The notes below the pieces were generated by a model. The model searched no databases. It saw only the letters and a program-made list of their open reading frames with translations, and was not told the origin of the DNA. Below are positions 8,461 to 18,336 of a stretch of DNA of 64,000 nt, piece by piece. The translations under genes were made by a program, and so were the position numbers. Source of the stretch: Clostridia bacterium (GTDB lineage Bacteria > Bacillota > Clostridia > Christensenellales > Aristaeellaceae); assembly GCA_017524725.1 (NCBI GenBank), contig JAFXUZ010000004.1, positions 36,155-100,154 of the forward strand, written 5' to 3'. How positions within the stretch are numbered: the first letter of the stretch is position 1; every line of letters begins with the position of its first letter.

Positions 8461-9234
8461 ATGCTTGGATTCATGGACCAGCACTGCCACCTGGACGACC
8501 CGAAATTCGACCCCGACCGGGCGGAGGCGGTGCACAGGATGCTGGAGGCGGGGGTCGTCGGCTGTGTGGACTGCGGCAGCGATATCGAAAGTTCCCGCAG
8601 GGTTTTGAAGCTGGCGGCGGAGTATCCGGGGATCGTATATGCGGCCTGCGGCATCCATCCCCACGAAAGCGAAAAGGCGGACGAAAGCGACATGCAGGAA
8701 CTGTGCTGCCTTCTGAAGGACCCCGCGGCCATCGCCCTGGGGGAGATCGGCCTGGATTATTACTATGACAGCGCCTGGCGTGAAAAACAGAAGAAGGTCC
8801 TCCTGGACCAGATGGCCCTGGCCGTGGAGACGGACAAGCCTGCCGTGTTCCATATCAGGGATGCCCACGGCGATATGATCGGGATATTCAGGAGCATGGC
8901 GAAGCGGCCCCGGGGGGTGATCCACTGCTTTTCCGGAAGCGCCGAGACCGCCATGGAATACGTCCGGATGGGGTTTTATATTTCTTTCGCCGGGCCCCTG
9001 ACGTTCAAAAAGGCCCCCAACCTGGAGAGGGCCTGCGCCCTGGTGCCCGAGGACAGGCTGCTGGTGGAAACCGACAGCCCCTACATGGCCCCGGTCCCCT
9101 TCCGGGGGCAGAGGAACGAACCGGCGTACGCCGTGAAGGTGCTGGAGAAAATGGCGCTTCTGCGGGGCCGCACAGCGGAAGAAATGGCCCTGATCACGCT
9201 GAATAATACCCGGGAGGTTTACGGACTGAAATGA
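8461..9234 (+). CDS. TatD family metal-dependent DNase/hydrolase
   Basis: This 257-residue TIM-barrel amidohydrolase-like protein carries metal ligands in FMDQHCHLDD (H8-x-H10), CGIHPHES, GEIGLDYYY (bridging Glu), HIRDAH, HCFSG and ETDSPYMAP (C-terminal Asp). TatD proteins are 3'-5' DNases or related hydrolases implicated in DNA repair and turnover. The ATG at 8461 follows GCGGAGG, and an upstream in-frame extension would run through the galE terminator. The stop codon overlaps the next ATG by four bases (ATGA), so it is translationally coupled to the TraB/GumN gene. Confidence 0.92.
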   Translation: MLGFMDQHCHLDDPKFDPDRAEAVHRMLEAGVVGCVDCGSDIESSRRVLKLAAEYPGIVYAACGIHPHESEKADESDMQELCCLLKDPAAIALGEIGLDYYYDSAWREKQKKVLLDQMALAVETDKPAVFHIRDAHGDMIGIFRSMAKRPRGVIHCFSGSAETAMEYVRMGFYISFAGPLTFKKAPNLERACALVPEDRLLVETDSPYMAPVPFRGQRNEPAYAVKVLEKMALLRGRTAEEMALITLNNTREVYGLK

Positions 9235-10109
9235 AAAAAATGATCCTTTTCACCCTTGCGCTTCTCTGCGCCGCGCGCTGCGCGGGTGCCGCGGCCGACC
9301 CTGCCCTGTACCGCGTCACAGGGGAGGGCGGGGGCGTATGCTACGTTTTCGGCACCATCCACGTGGGGACCGAAAATGATGCGGAAGCCCTGGAAAAGGT
9401 CTTCGCGGCCCTGGACGGATGCGACGCGCTGCTGACCGAGGTGGAGGTGGCCCGCCTGACCGGGATCAATATCGCCTTCCTGGCCCAGGCGTCCCGCCTT
9501 CTTCTGCCCCCGTGGGACAGCATGAGCGCCCGCCTCGGAGAGGAGACCGTCCGCGCCGTCGCCGATGCGACGGGGCTTCCCAAAGCGGCCCTGGACCGCT
9601 ACGCCCCCGCCTGGGCGATGTCCTATCTGGAAGTGGTGTCCGCGTCGGAGGCCGGCCTGGGATCCGAGTGGGGCACGGACCAGCTTTTGTACGCCCACGC
9701 GCGGAAAACGGGGATCGCGAACGAAGGCCTGGAGGAAGTATCCGCCCAGATGGACGCGATGCTGTCCTTCACCGACGCCTACGTTCTGGAAGCGGTCCGT
9801 GCCTGGCTGGACGATCCCGCGGCGATGCGGCAGGAGATCGAAGGGCTGCATACCCTGTGGATGAACGGGGACCAGGAGGCCCTGGAGGCCTATGTCCGCG
9901 CCATCGCGGAGGACGACGGGGACGGCGCAGAAGAATCGTATGAGTTGATGTACGTCAAAAGGAACCTTGCCTTCGCAAGGCGCTGTGCAGACGAGATCTT
10001 ATCCGGCCGCACCGTGATGACTGCCGTCGGCTGTGCCCACCTGTACGGGGACGACGGCATTCTCCGCCTGCTGGAGGGCATGGGTTTTGCGGTGGAAAGG
10101 GTCCGGTGA
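9231..10109 (+). CDS. exported TraB/GumN family protein
   Basis: This 292-residue protein has an N-terminal signal peptide (MKKMILFTLALLCAARCAGA). The mature domain matches the TraB/GumN fold: YVFGTIHVG near the start, LLTEVEV, then a helical middle. The C-terminal family motif VGCAHLYGDDGILRLLEGMG carries the conserved glycine/histidine pair. Eukaryotic relatives (TIKI) are metalloproteases, using residues that include the GTxH and GxxH motifs seen here. Bacterial substrates are largely unknown. It is coupled to the TatD gene by a 4-base overlap. It is likely released or membrane-associated, as no lipobox is seen. Confidence 0.85.
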   Translation: MKKMILFTLALLCAARCAGAAADPALYRVTGEGGGVCYVFGTIHVGTENDAEALEKVFAALDGCDALLTEVEVARLTGINIAFLAQASRLLLPPWDSMSARLGEETVRAVADATGLPKAALDRYAPAWAMSYLEVVSASEAGLGSEWGTDQLLYAHARKTGIANEGLEEVSAQMDAMLSFTDAYVLEAVRAWLDDPAAMRQEIEGLHTLWMNGDQEALEAYVRAIAEDDGDGAEESYELMYVKRNLAFARRCADEILSGRTVMTAVGCAHLYGDDGILRLLEGMGFAVERVR

Positions 10110-10133
10110 CTTTGGGAAGGGGGCGGCAAGACC

Positions 10134-11030
10134 GTGGGGAAAAAGGACAGCTTTTCCAGCCTGCGCCAGATCGACCACCATGGGGACGACGCAGTGCGCA
10201 TTTACGAAAATACCGAGGCCGACGACTATCCGGCCCACTGGCACCGCTCCTATGAGCTGATCATGCCGGTCAGGAACAGCTATACCGTCGTGGTGGGAAG
10301 CGGGACCTGCGTCCTGATGCCGGGGGAGGTGCTGATCATCCCTTCTGGGATGGTGCACGAGATCCTGGCGCCCGACGACGGCATGCGCTACCTTTTCCTG
10401 GTGGACCATCGCGTCCTGTACAACATGGACGGCTTCAGCCCGGTGGAGCAGGCGTTTTATCCCTACGTGCACATGAAGAACGACGGGGAGGAAGGGATCC
10501 GGTCCCAGGTGATCGGCCTTCTGTGGCAGGCTGTGCGGGAGGATGAAGAAGGCAGGCTCATGAGCGCATCCATGGTGGTCAACTGCATCCGCCGGATCTT
10601 TATCCTGCTTTCACGAACGCTTCTTGACCTCAGGGAAAGCGGAAATCCGGGCATCGGCCGCCGGGATTCCGACGCCCTGGTGGCGGCCACGGATTACATC
10701 ACCCTGCACTGCACGGAAAAGCTGACGCTGGAGAGCGTGGCCGACTACGCGGGATACAGCAAGTATCATTTTGCGCGGATCTTCAAGGATTATACCGGCG
10801 TCAGCTTTTATACTTATTATATGCGCCAGCGGATCCAGGTGTGCCGGGACCTGCTGGGGGACAAATCCCTTTCGGTCACCGAGGTGGCCCTCCGAACGGG
10901 CTTCGGTTCCATCGCCACCTTCAACCGGGTCTTCCGTCAGGTGGAAAACGTATCGCCCACAGAGTACCGCAGGATGCGGCAGAGCCACCGTCAGGAGGCG
11001 CAGGAAGAAACAATAAATCGCAATATCTGA
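10134..11030 (+). CDS. AraC family transcriptional regulator
   Basis: This 298-residue regulator has an N-terminal cupin-like sensing domain (HWHRSYELIMPV, MPGEVLIIPSGMVHEI; about 20-100) and a C-terminal double helix-turn-helix (about 195-290). The first helix pair is LTLESVADYAGYSKYHFARI. The second contains VTEVALRTGFGSIATFNRVFR followed by the family ending SPTEYRRMR. It starts at GTG 10134 after GGAAGGGGG. It lies 24 bases after the TraB/GumN gene but directly upstream of a complete sugar ABC importer. The likely role is carbohydrate-responsive activation of the transporter at 11178-14765, which is inference from position. Confidence 0.9.
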   Translation: MGKKDSFSSLRQIDHHGDDAVRIYENTEADDYPAHWHRSYELIMPVRNSYTVVVGSGTCVLMPGEVLIIPSGMVHEILAPDDGMRYLFLVDHRVLYNMDGFSPVEQAFYPYVHMKNDGEEGIRSQVIGLLWQAVREDEEGRLMSASMVVNCIRRIFILLSRTLLDLRESGNPGIGRRDSDALVAATDYITLHCTEKLTLESVADYAGYSKYHFARIFKDYTGVSFYTYYMRQRIQVCRDLLGDKSLSVTEVALRTGFGSIATFNRVFRQVENVSPTEYRRMRQSHRQEAQEETINRNI

Positions 11031-11177
11031 GCAGTATACGGCTTTTTCTGATAAGACGCCGGAGTGTTTATCCTGTAGAATATCATTAGTTTTTAGTGAT
11101 ACTTTTTTACAAATTCGCTCAAAAGCACAAGGGGGAGGCCCGGAAAACGGGCATTTCACAGACGGGGGGGAACCGAA

Positions 11178-12143
11178 TTGACCCAGAAATCAATTACTCA
11201 AACCGGAGCACCTCCGGTTAAGCTGCGGAAAATGTCCTTCGGCACCTATATGCGCAGGTACGGGACACTGTACATCCTGCTGCTTTTGCCGATCGCCTTT
11301 TTCCTGATCTTCCGCTACTATCCCATGCAGTGGATCGCCCTGGCCTTCAAGAAGAACAACATCATCCAGCCGCTGTGGAACGTGCCCTGGGTGGGGTTTG
11401 AATGGTTTGAAAAGGCTTTTAAGACCAAGGCCTTCATCACCGCCCTCAAGAACACCCTGGTCCTCAACCTGATGGACCTGGTGTGCGGCTTCCCGGCCCC
11501 GATCATCCTGGCGCTCCTTTTGAACGAACTGACCTTCAAGCGCTTCAAGAAGCTGACCCAGACCATCCTCTACCTGCCCCACTTCCTCAGCTGGATCATC
11601 ATCTCCGGCCTGGCGACCCGCCTGCTGGCGGACAACGACGGCCTTTTGAACCTGGTGTACAAGCAGATGAAGGGGAACTCCGGCGCTTATATCCCCTTCC
11701 TGAGCAATCCCCAGTACTGGCGGTGGACCTACATCGTGCTGGGCATCTGGAAGGAAGCCGGCTGGGGTACCATCATCTATCTGGCCGCCCTGACCAACAT
11801 CAGCCCCGAACTGTACGAGGCCGCTGCGGTGGACGGCGCGGGCCGTTTCAGCCGCATGTGGCATGTGACCCTTCCCGGACTGCGTCCCACCATCATCACC
11901 CTGCTGATCATGCGCATGGGCTACATCCTGGGCAGCGAGTTCGACCGGCCCCTGGCCATGTCCAACAAACTGGTGACGGACGTGTCGCAATTGATATCCA
12001 TCTTTGTGTACGAACAGGGCATCCAGGGCCTCAAGTATTCGCTGACGACGGCCGTGGGCCTCTTCCAGAGCGTCGTCGCCGTCATCTTTATCCTTGGGAC
12101 CAATGCGCTGGCCAAGCGGATCGGCGAGCGCGGCATTATGTAA
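11178..12143 (+). CDS. sugar ABC transporter permease (LplB type)
   Basis: This 321-residue integral membrane protein has about six hydrophobic helices. The binding-protein-dependent permease loop EAAAVDGAGRFSRMWHVTLP (about 213-232) docks the shared ATPase. The N-terminal LLLPIAFFLIFRYYPMQWIALAFKK is typical of the LplB/YtePQ group, which imports oligosaccharides such as uronic-acid-containing fragments. It starts at TTG 11178 after a run of seven G. It is the first gene of a three-gene operon with the permease at 12156 and the binding protein at 13137. No ATP-binding subunit is encoded nearby, and such systems use a shared MsmX-like ATPase elsewhere. Confidence 0.9.
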   Translation: MTQKSITQTGAPPVKLRKMSFGTYMRRYGTLYILLLLPIAFFLIFRYYPMQWIALAFKKNNIIQPLWNVPWVGFEWFEKAFKTKAFITALKNTLVLNLMDLVCGFPAPIILALLLNELTFKRFKKLTQTILYLPHFLSWIIISGLATRLLADNDGLLNLVYKQMKGNSGAYIPFLSNPQYWRWTYIVLGIWKEAGWGTIIYLAALTNISPELYEAAAVDGAGRFSRMWHVTLPGLRPTIITLLIMRMGYILGSEFDRPLAMSNKLVTDVSQLISIFVYEQGIQGLKYSLTTAVGLFQSVVAVIFILGTNALAKRIGERGIM

Positions 12144-12155
12144 GGAGGTGCCGAC

Positions 12156-13079
12156 ATGTCTGTTATCAAGGAAGCCTCCAGAAGCAAGCAGATCAAGGAA
12201 TCCGGCGGCATGATCCGTTCCGGTGCCACCCGGGTGGGGGACTGGATCATTGCGCTCATCTGCTTTATCGTCATGTTCGTCTGCCTCCTGCCCATGCTGA
12301 ACGTGCTGGCCCGGTCCCTTTCTTCCGCGGAAAGCCTGATGCGCAACGAGGTTTTCCTGTGGCCCAAAGGCTGGAACCTGGTCGCCTACCAGACGATCCT
12401 TGGCAACGCAAAATACATCCACTCCCTGTGGTTCACCGCCATCCTCACCGTGGGATGCACGCTGCTCAGCCTGTTCATGACCATCTGCTGCGCCTATCCC
12501 CTGACCTATGACCAGCTCAAGGGCGGCAAGGTCATCAACATGCTGATCCTCTTCACCATGTATTTCAGCGCAGGCACCATTCCCCATTACCTGCTGATGA
12601 AGAACCTGAACATGCTGGACACTGTCTGGTGCATGGTGATCCCCTCCTGCATCAGCGTGTACAACATGATCGTCATGCGCTCCTTCTTCTACGGCATCCC
12701 CGAGAGCCTGAGGGAGGCGGCGGAGATCGACGGCGCCGGTCCGATCCGGACCCTGGTCAAGGTCTACCTTCCCCTGAGCCTGCCGGTCATCGCCACCCTG
12801 GCCCTGTTCTACGCGGTGGGCCGCTGGAACGGCTTCTCCGACGCGCTGCTGTATGTCAAGAAGGAAGAGCTTTTCCCCATCCAGCTGTACCTGTACTATG
12901 TGCTGCAGAACTCCACCCAGCAGGAGATCGCCACCCAGGAAGGCTTCGCCACCCCGGGCGTGGGCGAAACGGTCAAGATGGCTACCGTCATGTTTGCCAC
13001 CGTACCGATCCTTCTGGTCTATCCCTGGCTGCAGCGCTACTTCATCGCCGGTATGACCATCGGCGCGGTGAAGGGCTGA
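12156..13079 (+). CDS. sugar ABC transporter permease (LplC type)
   Basis: This 307-residue protein has six predicted helices and the permease motif EAAEIDGAGPIRTLVKVYLP (about 188-207). The ending LVYPWLQRYFIAGMTIGAVKG is nearly invariant in the LplC/YtcP group, whose members pair with LplB-type permeases. It lies 12 bases after the first permease with AAGGAGGTG just upstream, so the two are co-transcribed. It works as the second half of the transmembrane channel for the binding protein at 13137. Confidence 0.9.
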   Translation: MSVIKEASRSKQIKESGGMIRSGATRVGDWIIALICFIVMFVCLLPMLNVLARSLSSAESLMRNEVFLWPKGWNLVAYQTILGNAKYIHSLWFTAILTVGCTLLSLFMTICCAYPLTYDQLKGGKVINMLILFTMYFSAGTIPHYLLMKNLNMLDTVWCMVIPSCISVYNMIVMRSFFYGIPESLREAAEIDGAGPIRTLVKVYLPLSLPVIATLALFYAVGRWNGFSDALLYVKKEELFPIQLYLYYVLQNSTQQEIATQEGFATPGVGETVKMATVMFATVPILLVYPWLQRYFIAGMTIGAVKG

Positions 13080-13136
13080 TCCTGATCCCGTTTTCCGGGG
13101 CGCATGCCCTGTAAATAATCAAAGGAGGAACGACCC

Positions 13137-14765
13137 ATGAAACGTTTGCTTGCTATCCTGCTGACCCTGGCGCTGCTGCCTGTCGCGTTCTCCGCGTTTG
13201 CCGACGCGGAATTCGCGGACGGCAAGTTCACCGCCCCCGTGAAACTGACCGTCGAAGTGTACAACCGCTACAATGACGGCGGCACCGACCCCACCTCCAG
13301 CGTCTACGCGCAGTACATCCATGACGGCATGCTCGAAAAGTACAACGTCGACGTGGAATTCGTGTCCATCGGCCGCTGGTCCGAAGTTGACGACATCGGC
13401 AACCTGCTTGCCGCCGGTTCCGCTCCCGACGTGTGCGTCACCTATTCCTATCCCACCATCCTGACCTACGCGGACATGGGCGGCATCGTTGACCTGAGCG
13501 CTCCCCTTGCCCAGTACAAGGACGAACTGAGCAACCTGTGGAACCTGCTGGGCGATTACAACATTTATTATGACCAGGATCCGGATTCCGGCGTTCTGTG
13601 GTGCGTGGAAGCCAAGCTGGCCAACAACGCCCGCATCAACACCTTCATCCGCAGGGACTGGCTGAACAAGCTGGGCCTGGCTGTTCCCACCACTGAGGAA
13701 GAATTCGAGAACTGCCTGATCGCTTTCCGCGACAACGCCGAGACCCTGCTGGGCGCCGACGCCGACAAGATGATCCCCTACCTGACCACCTCCGATATCG
13801 GCTGGATGAACAACCAGGTGCTCGTCGCCCACATCCCCAACGATATCTCCGACGAGACCGCCTATGTGTACGGCTATGACAGCCGCCAGGTGCTGATGCC
13901 CGGCGCCAAGGAAGGCGTCCGCGTGCTGAACAAGTGGTACAACGAAGGCCTCATCTGGAAGGATTTCGTGCTCAACGATTCCGACCAGGCGGACAACCTG
14001 ATCAAATCCGGCTGGGTCGGCGCTTTCGGCCACAACTATGACTATCCCTACCGCAACGGCGAAGATTCCATCCAGGCCAGCATCCAGCGCGCTGCCGGTG
14101 AAGACGCCGCTTTCGTCGCCATCGAGCCCTTCACCAACGACGCCGGCATCCCCCGCAAGATCCTGTCCGACACCGTTGACCGCAAGTGCTTCCTGCCCTC
14201 CACCTGCAAGAATGTCCACGCGGCCCTTTTGTACCTGGACTTCATCTCCGATCCTGAGACCATCAAATTCCTCCAGGTCGGCAAGGAAGGCATTGTGCAC
14301 GAAGTGACCGAAGACGGCGCCTACAAGCTGCTGACCATGGACGCCGACAACAAGGCCGTCTGGATCCAGAACAGCCTGAACAACATCGACCACACCATCA
14401 CCGTGAACGGCCAGTACCTGGGCGACGCCACTGCCGCGTCCTTCGCCCTGGGCTATGCCGCGGTTGATCCCGAGCTCCTGACCATCGCCTACAATGTGGC
14501 CATGAACGAAGGCCGCGTCTTCGCCAAGTTCGCCGTCGGCGCCATCGCCGCTGAGAACGAGGTCGGCTCCAGCCTGGACAACTATCGCGACACCTGGCTT
14601 TGCAAGGCTGTCGTCGCCTCCGTCGAGGAATTCGACGCTGTGTATGACGAAGGCCAGAGGGAATACCTGGAAGACAAGGAAGGCCAGAGCATCATCGACG
14701 AGCGCGCCGCGAAGATCCTCGAGGTGTACGGCGTCGAAGTGCCGACCGATCTGCTGACCAAGTAA
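13137..14765 (+). CDS. extracellular solute-binding protein of sugar ABC importer
   Basis: This 542-residue protein has a signal peptide (MKRLLAILLTLALLPVAFSAFA). The long type-II solute-binding fold belongs to the LplA/YtcQ group: an early beta strand (VKLTVEVYNRYND), GSAPDVCVTYSYPT in the first lobe, and the RRDWLNKLGLAVPTTEEEFE linker region. It follows both permeases and an AAAGGAGG site. It probably captures an oligosaccharide outside the cell, identity unknown. There is no cysteine at the signal cleavage region, so a lipid anchor is not predicted, unlike most Gram-positive binding proteins. A terminator follows at 14796. Confidence 0.9.
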   Translation: MKRLLAILLTLALLPVAFSAFADAEFADGKFTAPVKLTVEVYNRYNDGGTDPTSSVYAQYIHDGMLEKYNVDVEFVSIGRWSEVDDIGNLLAAGSAPDVCVTYSYPTILTYADMGGIVDLSAPLAQYKDELSNLWNLLGDYNIYYDQDPDSGVLWCVEAKLANNARINTFIRRDWLNKLGLAVPTTEEEFENCLIAFRDNAETLLGADADKMIPYLTTSDIGWMNNQVLVAHIPNDISDETAYVYGYDSRQVLMPGAKEGVRVLNKWYNEGLIWKDFVLNDSDQADNLIKSGWVGAFGHNYDYPYRNGEDSIQASIQRAAGEDAAFVAIEPFTNDAGIPRKILSDTVDRKCFLPSTCKNVHAALLYLDFISDPETIKFLQVGKEGIVHEVTEDGAYKLLTMDADNKAVWIQNSLNNIDHTITVNGQYLGDATAASFALGYAAVDPELLTIAYNVAMNEGRVFAKFAVGAIAAENEVGSSLDNYRDTWLCKAVVASVEEFDAVYDEGQREYLEDKEGQSIIDERAAKILEVYGVEVPTDLLTK

Positions 14766-14795
14766 GCAAATCGTCGGACGCTCAAAGGATTTCAG

Positions 14796-14825
14796 CAGGG
14801 GCGGCTCCGGCCGCCCCTGTTTTTG
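14796..14825 (+). terminator. rho-independent terminator after the first ABC operon
   Basis: CAGGGGCGG pairs with CCGCCCCTG around a CTCCGG loop (14796-14819), followed by TTTTT. Confidence 0.85.
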
Positions 14826-14931
14826 ACAGGCTCCGCGGAAAAGACCGGCGGGGAAGCATCCGGCGCTTATAATGCGTTCGAGGTGCTGACGGCCCGTCCC
14901 CGGGAGGGGACGCGGCCCGGAGGAAAGACGG

Positions 14932-17900
14932 ATGAAAAAGAACCTGACGGACGGCTGGCGCTTTGCGCTCATCCCCCCGGACTCATGCCCCGACGGGGCT
15001 GAATGGAAGGATGTATCCCTGCCCCACGATTTCCTGATCCATGACGCGGACCGGCTGTATGCGGACGGGGACGGGTGGTATCAGCGAACGCTCCACTTTG
15101 ACAGGACTGCCCTGGAGGGCGAAACATGGCTTTGCTTTGACGGGGCCTATCCTGACGCGGCGGTCTTTTTGAACGGGAAAAAGATTTGTGAGCATCACTA
15201 CGGATACACGGCTTTCAACGTGAGCCTTACCGGTCATATCCTGGAAGGGGACAACGACCTGAGGGTTCTCTGCCGCCACCGGGCGCCCTGCAGCCGCTGG
15301 TACTCCGGCGCAGGACTTTTCCGGGATGTGGCGCTGCATATCGAGGGGAAAAAGCACGTACTGCCATGCAGCGTGTATTTTTCCGCCCGCCGCCTGCCCT
15401 CCGGCGCCTGGCGCATGGCTGTTTCCTGCCGCTGCGCGGGGGCGGAATGCGGGGATGAAGCGGTGTTTGTCCTGAAGGACGGGACGGGCAAGGAGGTGCT
15501 TCGGTTCACGGCCCCGGTATCCCCGGAGGGGGAAACGAAAGCGGTAAGGGAAGTGAGCGGCGTCAGGCTGTGGGATGTTGCCGATCCCTGCATATATACC
15601 CTCGAAACGTCCTTCGCCGAAAGCAGGGAGGTTGTGACCGTCGGGTTCCGGGAGACCGCCTTTGACCGCCAAAGGGGCTTTTTCCTGAACGGGAGGCATC
15701 TGAAAATACGGGGCGTCTGCCTGCACCACGATCTGGGCGCCCTGGGGGCGGCCTTTAATGCCAAAGCGGCCGAAAGGCAATTGAAACTGATGAAGGAGAT
15801 GGGCGTCAACGCCGTCCGCTTCAGCCACAATCCCCCCGCACGTGAAATGATGGAGCTTTGCGACCGCATGGGGATTTTGGCGGACAGCGAGCTGTACGAT
15901 ATGTGGGAAAGGAGCAAGACTCCCTTTGATCACGCCAGGTTTTTTAACGGGGATTGGCAGGAGAACGTCCGGGAATGGGTGTGCCGGGACAGGAACCACC
16001 CCTGTCTTGTGATGTGGTCCATCGGCAATGAGATCCAGGACATGCACGTTTCCGAGCGCGGCGAAATGTGGACCCGTCTCCTTTCGGAAGAGACCGCAAA
16101 GTACGATCCTGAGGGAAACGGCCTTGTCACCTTCGGAAGCAATTATATGCCCTGGGAAGGGGCGCAGAGATGCGCCGATATCATAAAGGCGCCGGGCTAC
16201 AATTACGCCGAAAAATATTATGACGCCCATCACGCCGCCCATCCGGACTGGGTGATCTACGGCAGCGAGACCGCGTCGGTTTTGCAGAGCCGGGGCGTAT
16301 ACCATTTCCCCCTGGACAGGGACATCCTTTCCGACGACGACCTGCAGTGTTCGTCCCTGGGCAATTCCAAGACCTCCTGGGGCTCACAGGACCCGGAAAA
16401 AATGCTCCGGGAGGAGGAGGAAAGGCCATACACCCTGGGGCAGTTTATCTGGAGCGGGATCGACTACATCGGCGAGCCCACCCCATACCACACCAGGACC
16501 TGTTATTTCGGACAGGCGGACACCGCCTGCTTCCCCAAGGATACGTACTATATGTATAAGGCTGCCTGGTCGGGGGAGAAGACGGTGCATATCGGCGTCA
16601 CCTGGGACTGGAATCCCGGGCAGACGATCGACGTACCGGTGTGGACCAACTGCGAAAATATTGAGCTGTTCCTGAACGGCCGCTCCCTTGGGACGAAGGG
16701 ACCGGGCAGGGGATACCGCTGCGTCTGGCATATCCCCTATGAAGAAGGCGTTCTGGAAGCCGTCGGCGACGGAAGCGTCAGGGACGTTCGCTCCTCCTTC
16801 GGGGACAGCTTCGCCCTGCGCCTGACCGCGTCAGCCGACTGCCTTGCAGCCGACGGGAAGGACCTTTGCTTCCTGACGGCCGAGGCGCTGGACGCCCGGG
16901 GCAGGGCAGTGGAAAACGCGGTGGACCGCGTATGCGTGTCCGTGGAAGGAAAAGGATGCCTGATGGGCCTTGACAACGGCGACTCCACCGATCCGGACGG
17001 GTACCGGGTGTCCTCAAGGCGGCTGTTCGGGGGGAAGCTGCTGATCATCGTCGGCGCTCTGGACGAGCCGGGGGAGATACGCGTGCGTATTTCGTCCCCG
17101 GGCCTCAAACCCGCGGAGAAGATCCTGACGGCGCTCCCCTGCGCGGGTGAAAAGCGGCGCAGGATCCCACCCGGGATCGTGCCCGGCAGGGAGGGTCCCA
17201 AAGACGTGCGGAAGATCGTCCTAAAGCGGCTTGACTCCGGCACGCTGTGCCCGGGGCATGACACGGCGGAATTCGCCGTGTCCACCCTGCCGGCTGATGC
17301 CGACTGCCCCCTTTCCTTCCGTGCCCGCAACGCCGACGGGATCACCCTGCCCGGAGCCGGGATCAGGCGGGAAGGGGACAGGATCTTCCTGTCCGTGAAC
17401 GGGGACGGGAAGGCGTTCCTGCGGGCTTCGGCCGCAAACGGGGAGGACCATCCCCGGGTGCTGTCCGAAATGGACCTTCAGGCCGAGGGCTTCGGCAAAG
17501 CGTCCCTGGACCCCTACACCTTCGTATCCGCCGGGCTTTGCGACATGAAACGGGGCGAGGTGACCCCGGGGAACGAGCACGGCGTGGCCTTCAGCCGGGA
17601 CGGGGAGAGCATGGCGGGCTTTTCGAGTGTTGAATTTGGGCCCGACGGATCGGACACGCTGACGCTGCCGGTCTTTGCCCTGGACGGCAAACGGTACGAG
17701 ATCGAACTCTGGGACGGCGACGGACCGGAGAGGAAAATGATCGCCCGGCTGCCGTATCAGAAGGAATGCATATGGAATACCTACCAGGAGGAGACCTGGA
17801 AGCTTCCCGTAAGGCTTAAAGGCGTGCGATCCCTGTGCTTTGTGATGCGTGAAAAGATCCACCTGAAGGGCTTCGTCTTTGAAAGGCAGCCGAGGCTCAC

Positions 17901-18264
17901 CCGCTGGATCGACGCGGGGGAGGCCGACGGCGTCTGGGGGGATTCCTTCCGCCGGGAAGGCGGCAGCGTTCTTGACATCGGCAACAACGTGACGCTGAAG
18001 TTCGCGTCCCTCGACCTGGGCGCGGGCGGGAAGCGCCGCCTTAAGCTGCGGGGATACACCGACCTGAAGGAAAATCCCGTGGCCCTGAGGATCATGGACG
18101 CCGAAGGGAATGAGAGCGTGGCGATGCTGCCCTTTATGGGCGGCGGCGCGGAGGAGCAGGCCTTCGATATCGCCCTTCCCGCGGGGGTGTGCGATCTGTC
18201 GTTTGTGTTCCTGCCGGGCTGCAGGTTCGATTTCCATGCTTTCCGCCTGGAGGCTTTATCCTGA
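14932..18264 (+). CDS. glycoside hydrolase family 2 enzyme (beta-galactosidase-like), cytoplasmic
   Basis: This 1110-residue protein has no signal peptide. The order is GH2 sugar-binding jelly roll (DGWRFALIP..., VSLPHDFLIHDA), immunoglobulin-like domain, TIM barrel (about 250-540), then a roughly 550-residue C-terminal extension of beta domains. The acid/base Glu is E367 in WSIGNEIQ and the nucleophile Glu is E446 in YGSETAS. The KEMGVNAVRFSHNPP element is a GH2 hallmark. The long tail resembles the extra beta domains of large GH2 enzymes. It opens a run with an MBL-fold hydrolase, GH39, GH67 and a Nudix gene, suggesting side-chain removal from imported xylan or arabinoxylan oligomers. Exact glycoside specificity cannot be read. 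A TATAAT lies at 14868 but without a good -35. Confidence 0.88.
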   Translation: MKKNLTDGWRFALIPPDSCPDGAEWKDVSLPHDFLIHDADRLYADGDGWYQRTLHFDRTALEGETWLCFDGAYPDAAVFLNGKKICEHHYGYTAFNVSLTGHILEGDNDLRVLCRHRAPCSRWYSGAGLFRDVALHIEGKKHVLPCSVYFSARRLPSGAWRMAVSCRCAGAECGDEAVFVLKDGTGKEVLRFTAPVSPEGETKAVREVSGVRLWDVADPCIYTLETSFAESREVVTVGFRETAFDRQRGFFLNGRHLKIRGVCLHHDLGALGAAFNAKAAERQLKLMKEMGVNAVRFSHNPPAREMMELCDRMGILADSELYDMWERSKTPFDHARFFNGDWQENVREWVCRDRNHPCLVMWSIGNEIQDMHVSERGEMWTRLLSEETAKYDPEGNGLVTFGSNYMPWEGAQRCADIIKAPGYNYAEKYYDAHHAAHPDWVIYGSETASVLQSRGVYHFPLDRDILSDDDLQCSSLGNSKTSWGSQDPEKMLREEEERPYTLGQFIWSGIDYIGEPTPYHTRTCYFGQADTACFPKDTYYMYKAAWSGEKTVHIGVTWDWNPGQTIDVPVWTNCENIELFLNGRSLGTKGPGRGYRCVWHIPYEEGVLEAVGDGSVRDVRSSFGDSFALRLTASADCLAADGKDLCFLTAEALDARGRAVENAVDRVCVSVEGKGCLMGLDNGDSTDPDGYRVSSRRLFGGKLLIIVGALDEPGEIRVRISSPGLKPAEKILTALPCAGEKRRRIPPGIVPGREGPKDVRKIVLKRLDSGTLCPGHDTAEFAVSTLPADADCPLSFRARNADGITLPGAGIRREGDRIFLSVNGDGKAFLRASAANGEDHPRVLSEMDLQAEGFGKASLDPYTFVSAGLCDMKRGEVTPGNEHGVAFSRDGESMAGFSSVEFGPDGSDTLTLPVFALDGKRYEIELWDGDGPERKMIARLPYQKECIWNTYQEETWKLPVRLKGVRSLCFVMREKIHLKGFVFERQPRLTRWIDAGEADGVWGDSFRREGGSVLDIGNNVTLKFASLDLGAGGKRRLKLRGYTDLKENPVALRIMDAEGNESVAMLPFMGGGAEEQAFDIALPAGVCDLSFVFLPGCRFDFHAFRLEALS

Positions 18265-18291
18265 CCCCACCGACTGCCGGACAGCGCGACG

Positions 18292-18314
18292 GGCCGTACG
18301 AGATCGATACGGCC
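18292..18314 (+). other. intercistronic hairpin between the GH2 and MBL genes
   Basis: GGCCGTA pairs with TACGGCC around CGAGATCGA, just upstream of the MBL start. It has no T-run and may affect transcript processing. Confidence 0.4.
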
Positions 18315-18336
18315 TTATTGCGAAAGGAAGGGAAAA

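Noticed and set aside
14823..14873. Promoter for the GH2 gene formed by TTGACA at 14823 and TATAAT at 14868
   Set aside because: The spacing is 39 bases, too long for one promoter. The TTGACA overlaps the terminator tail.
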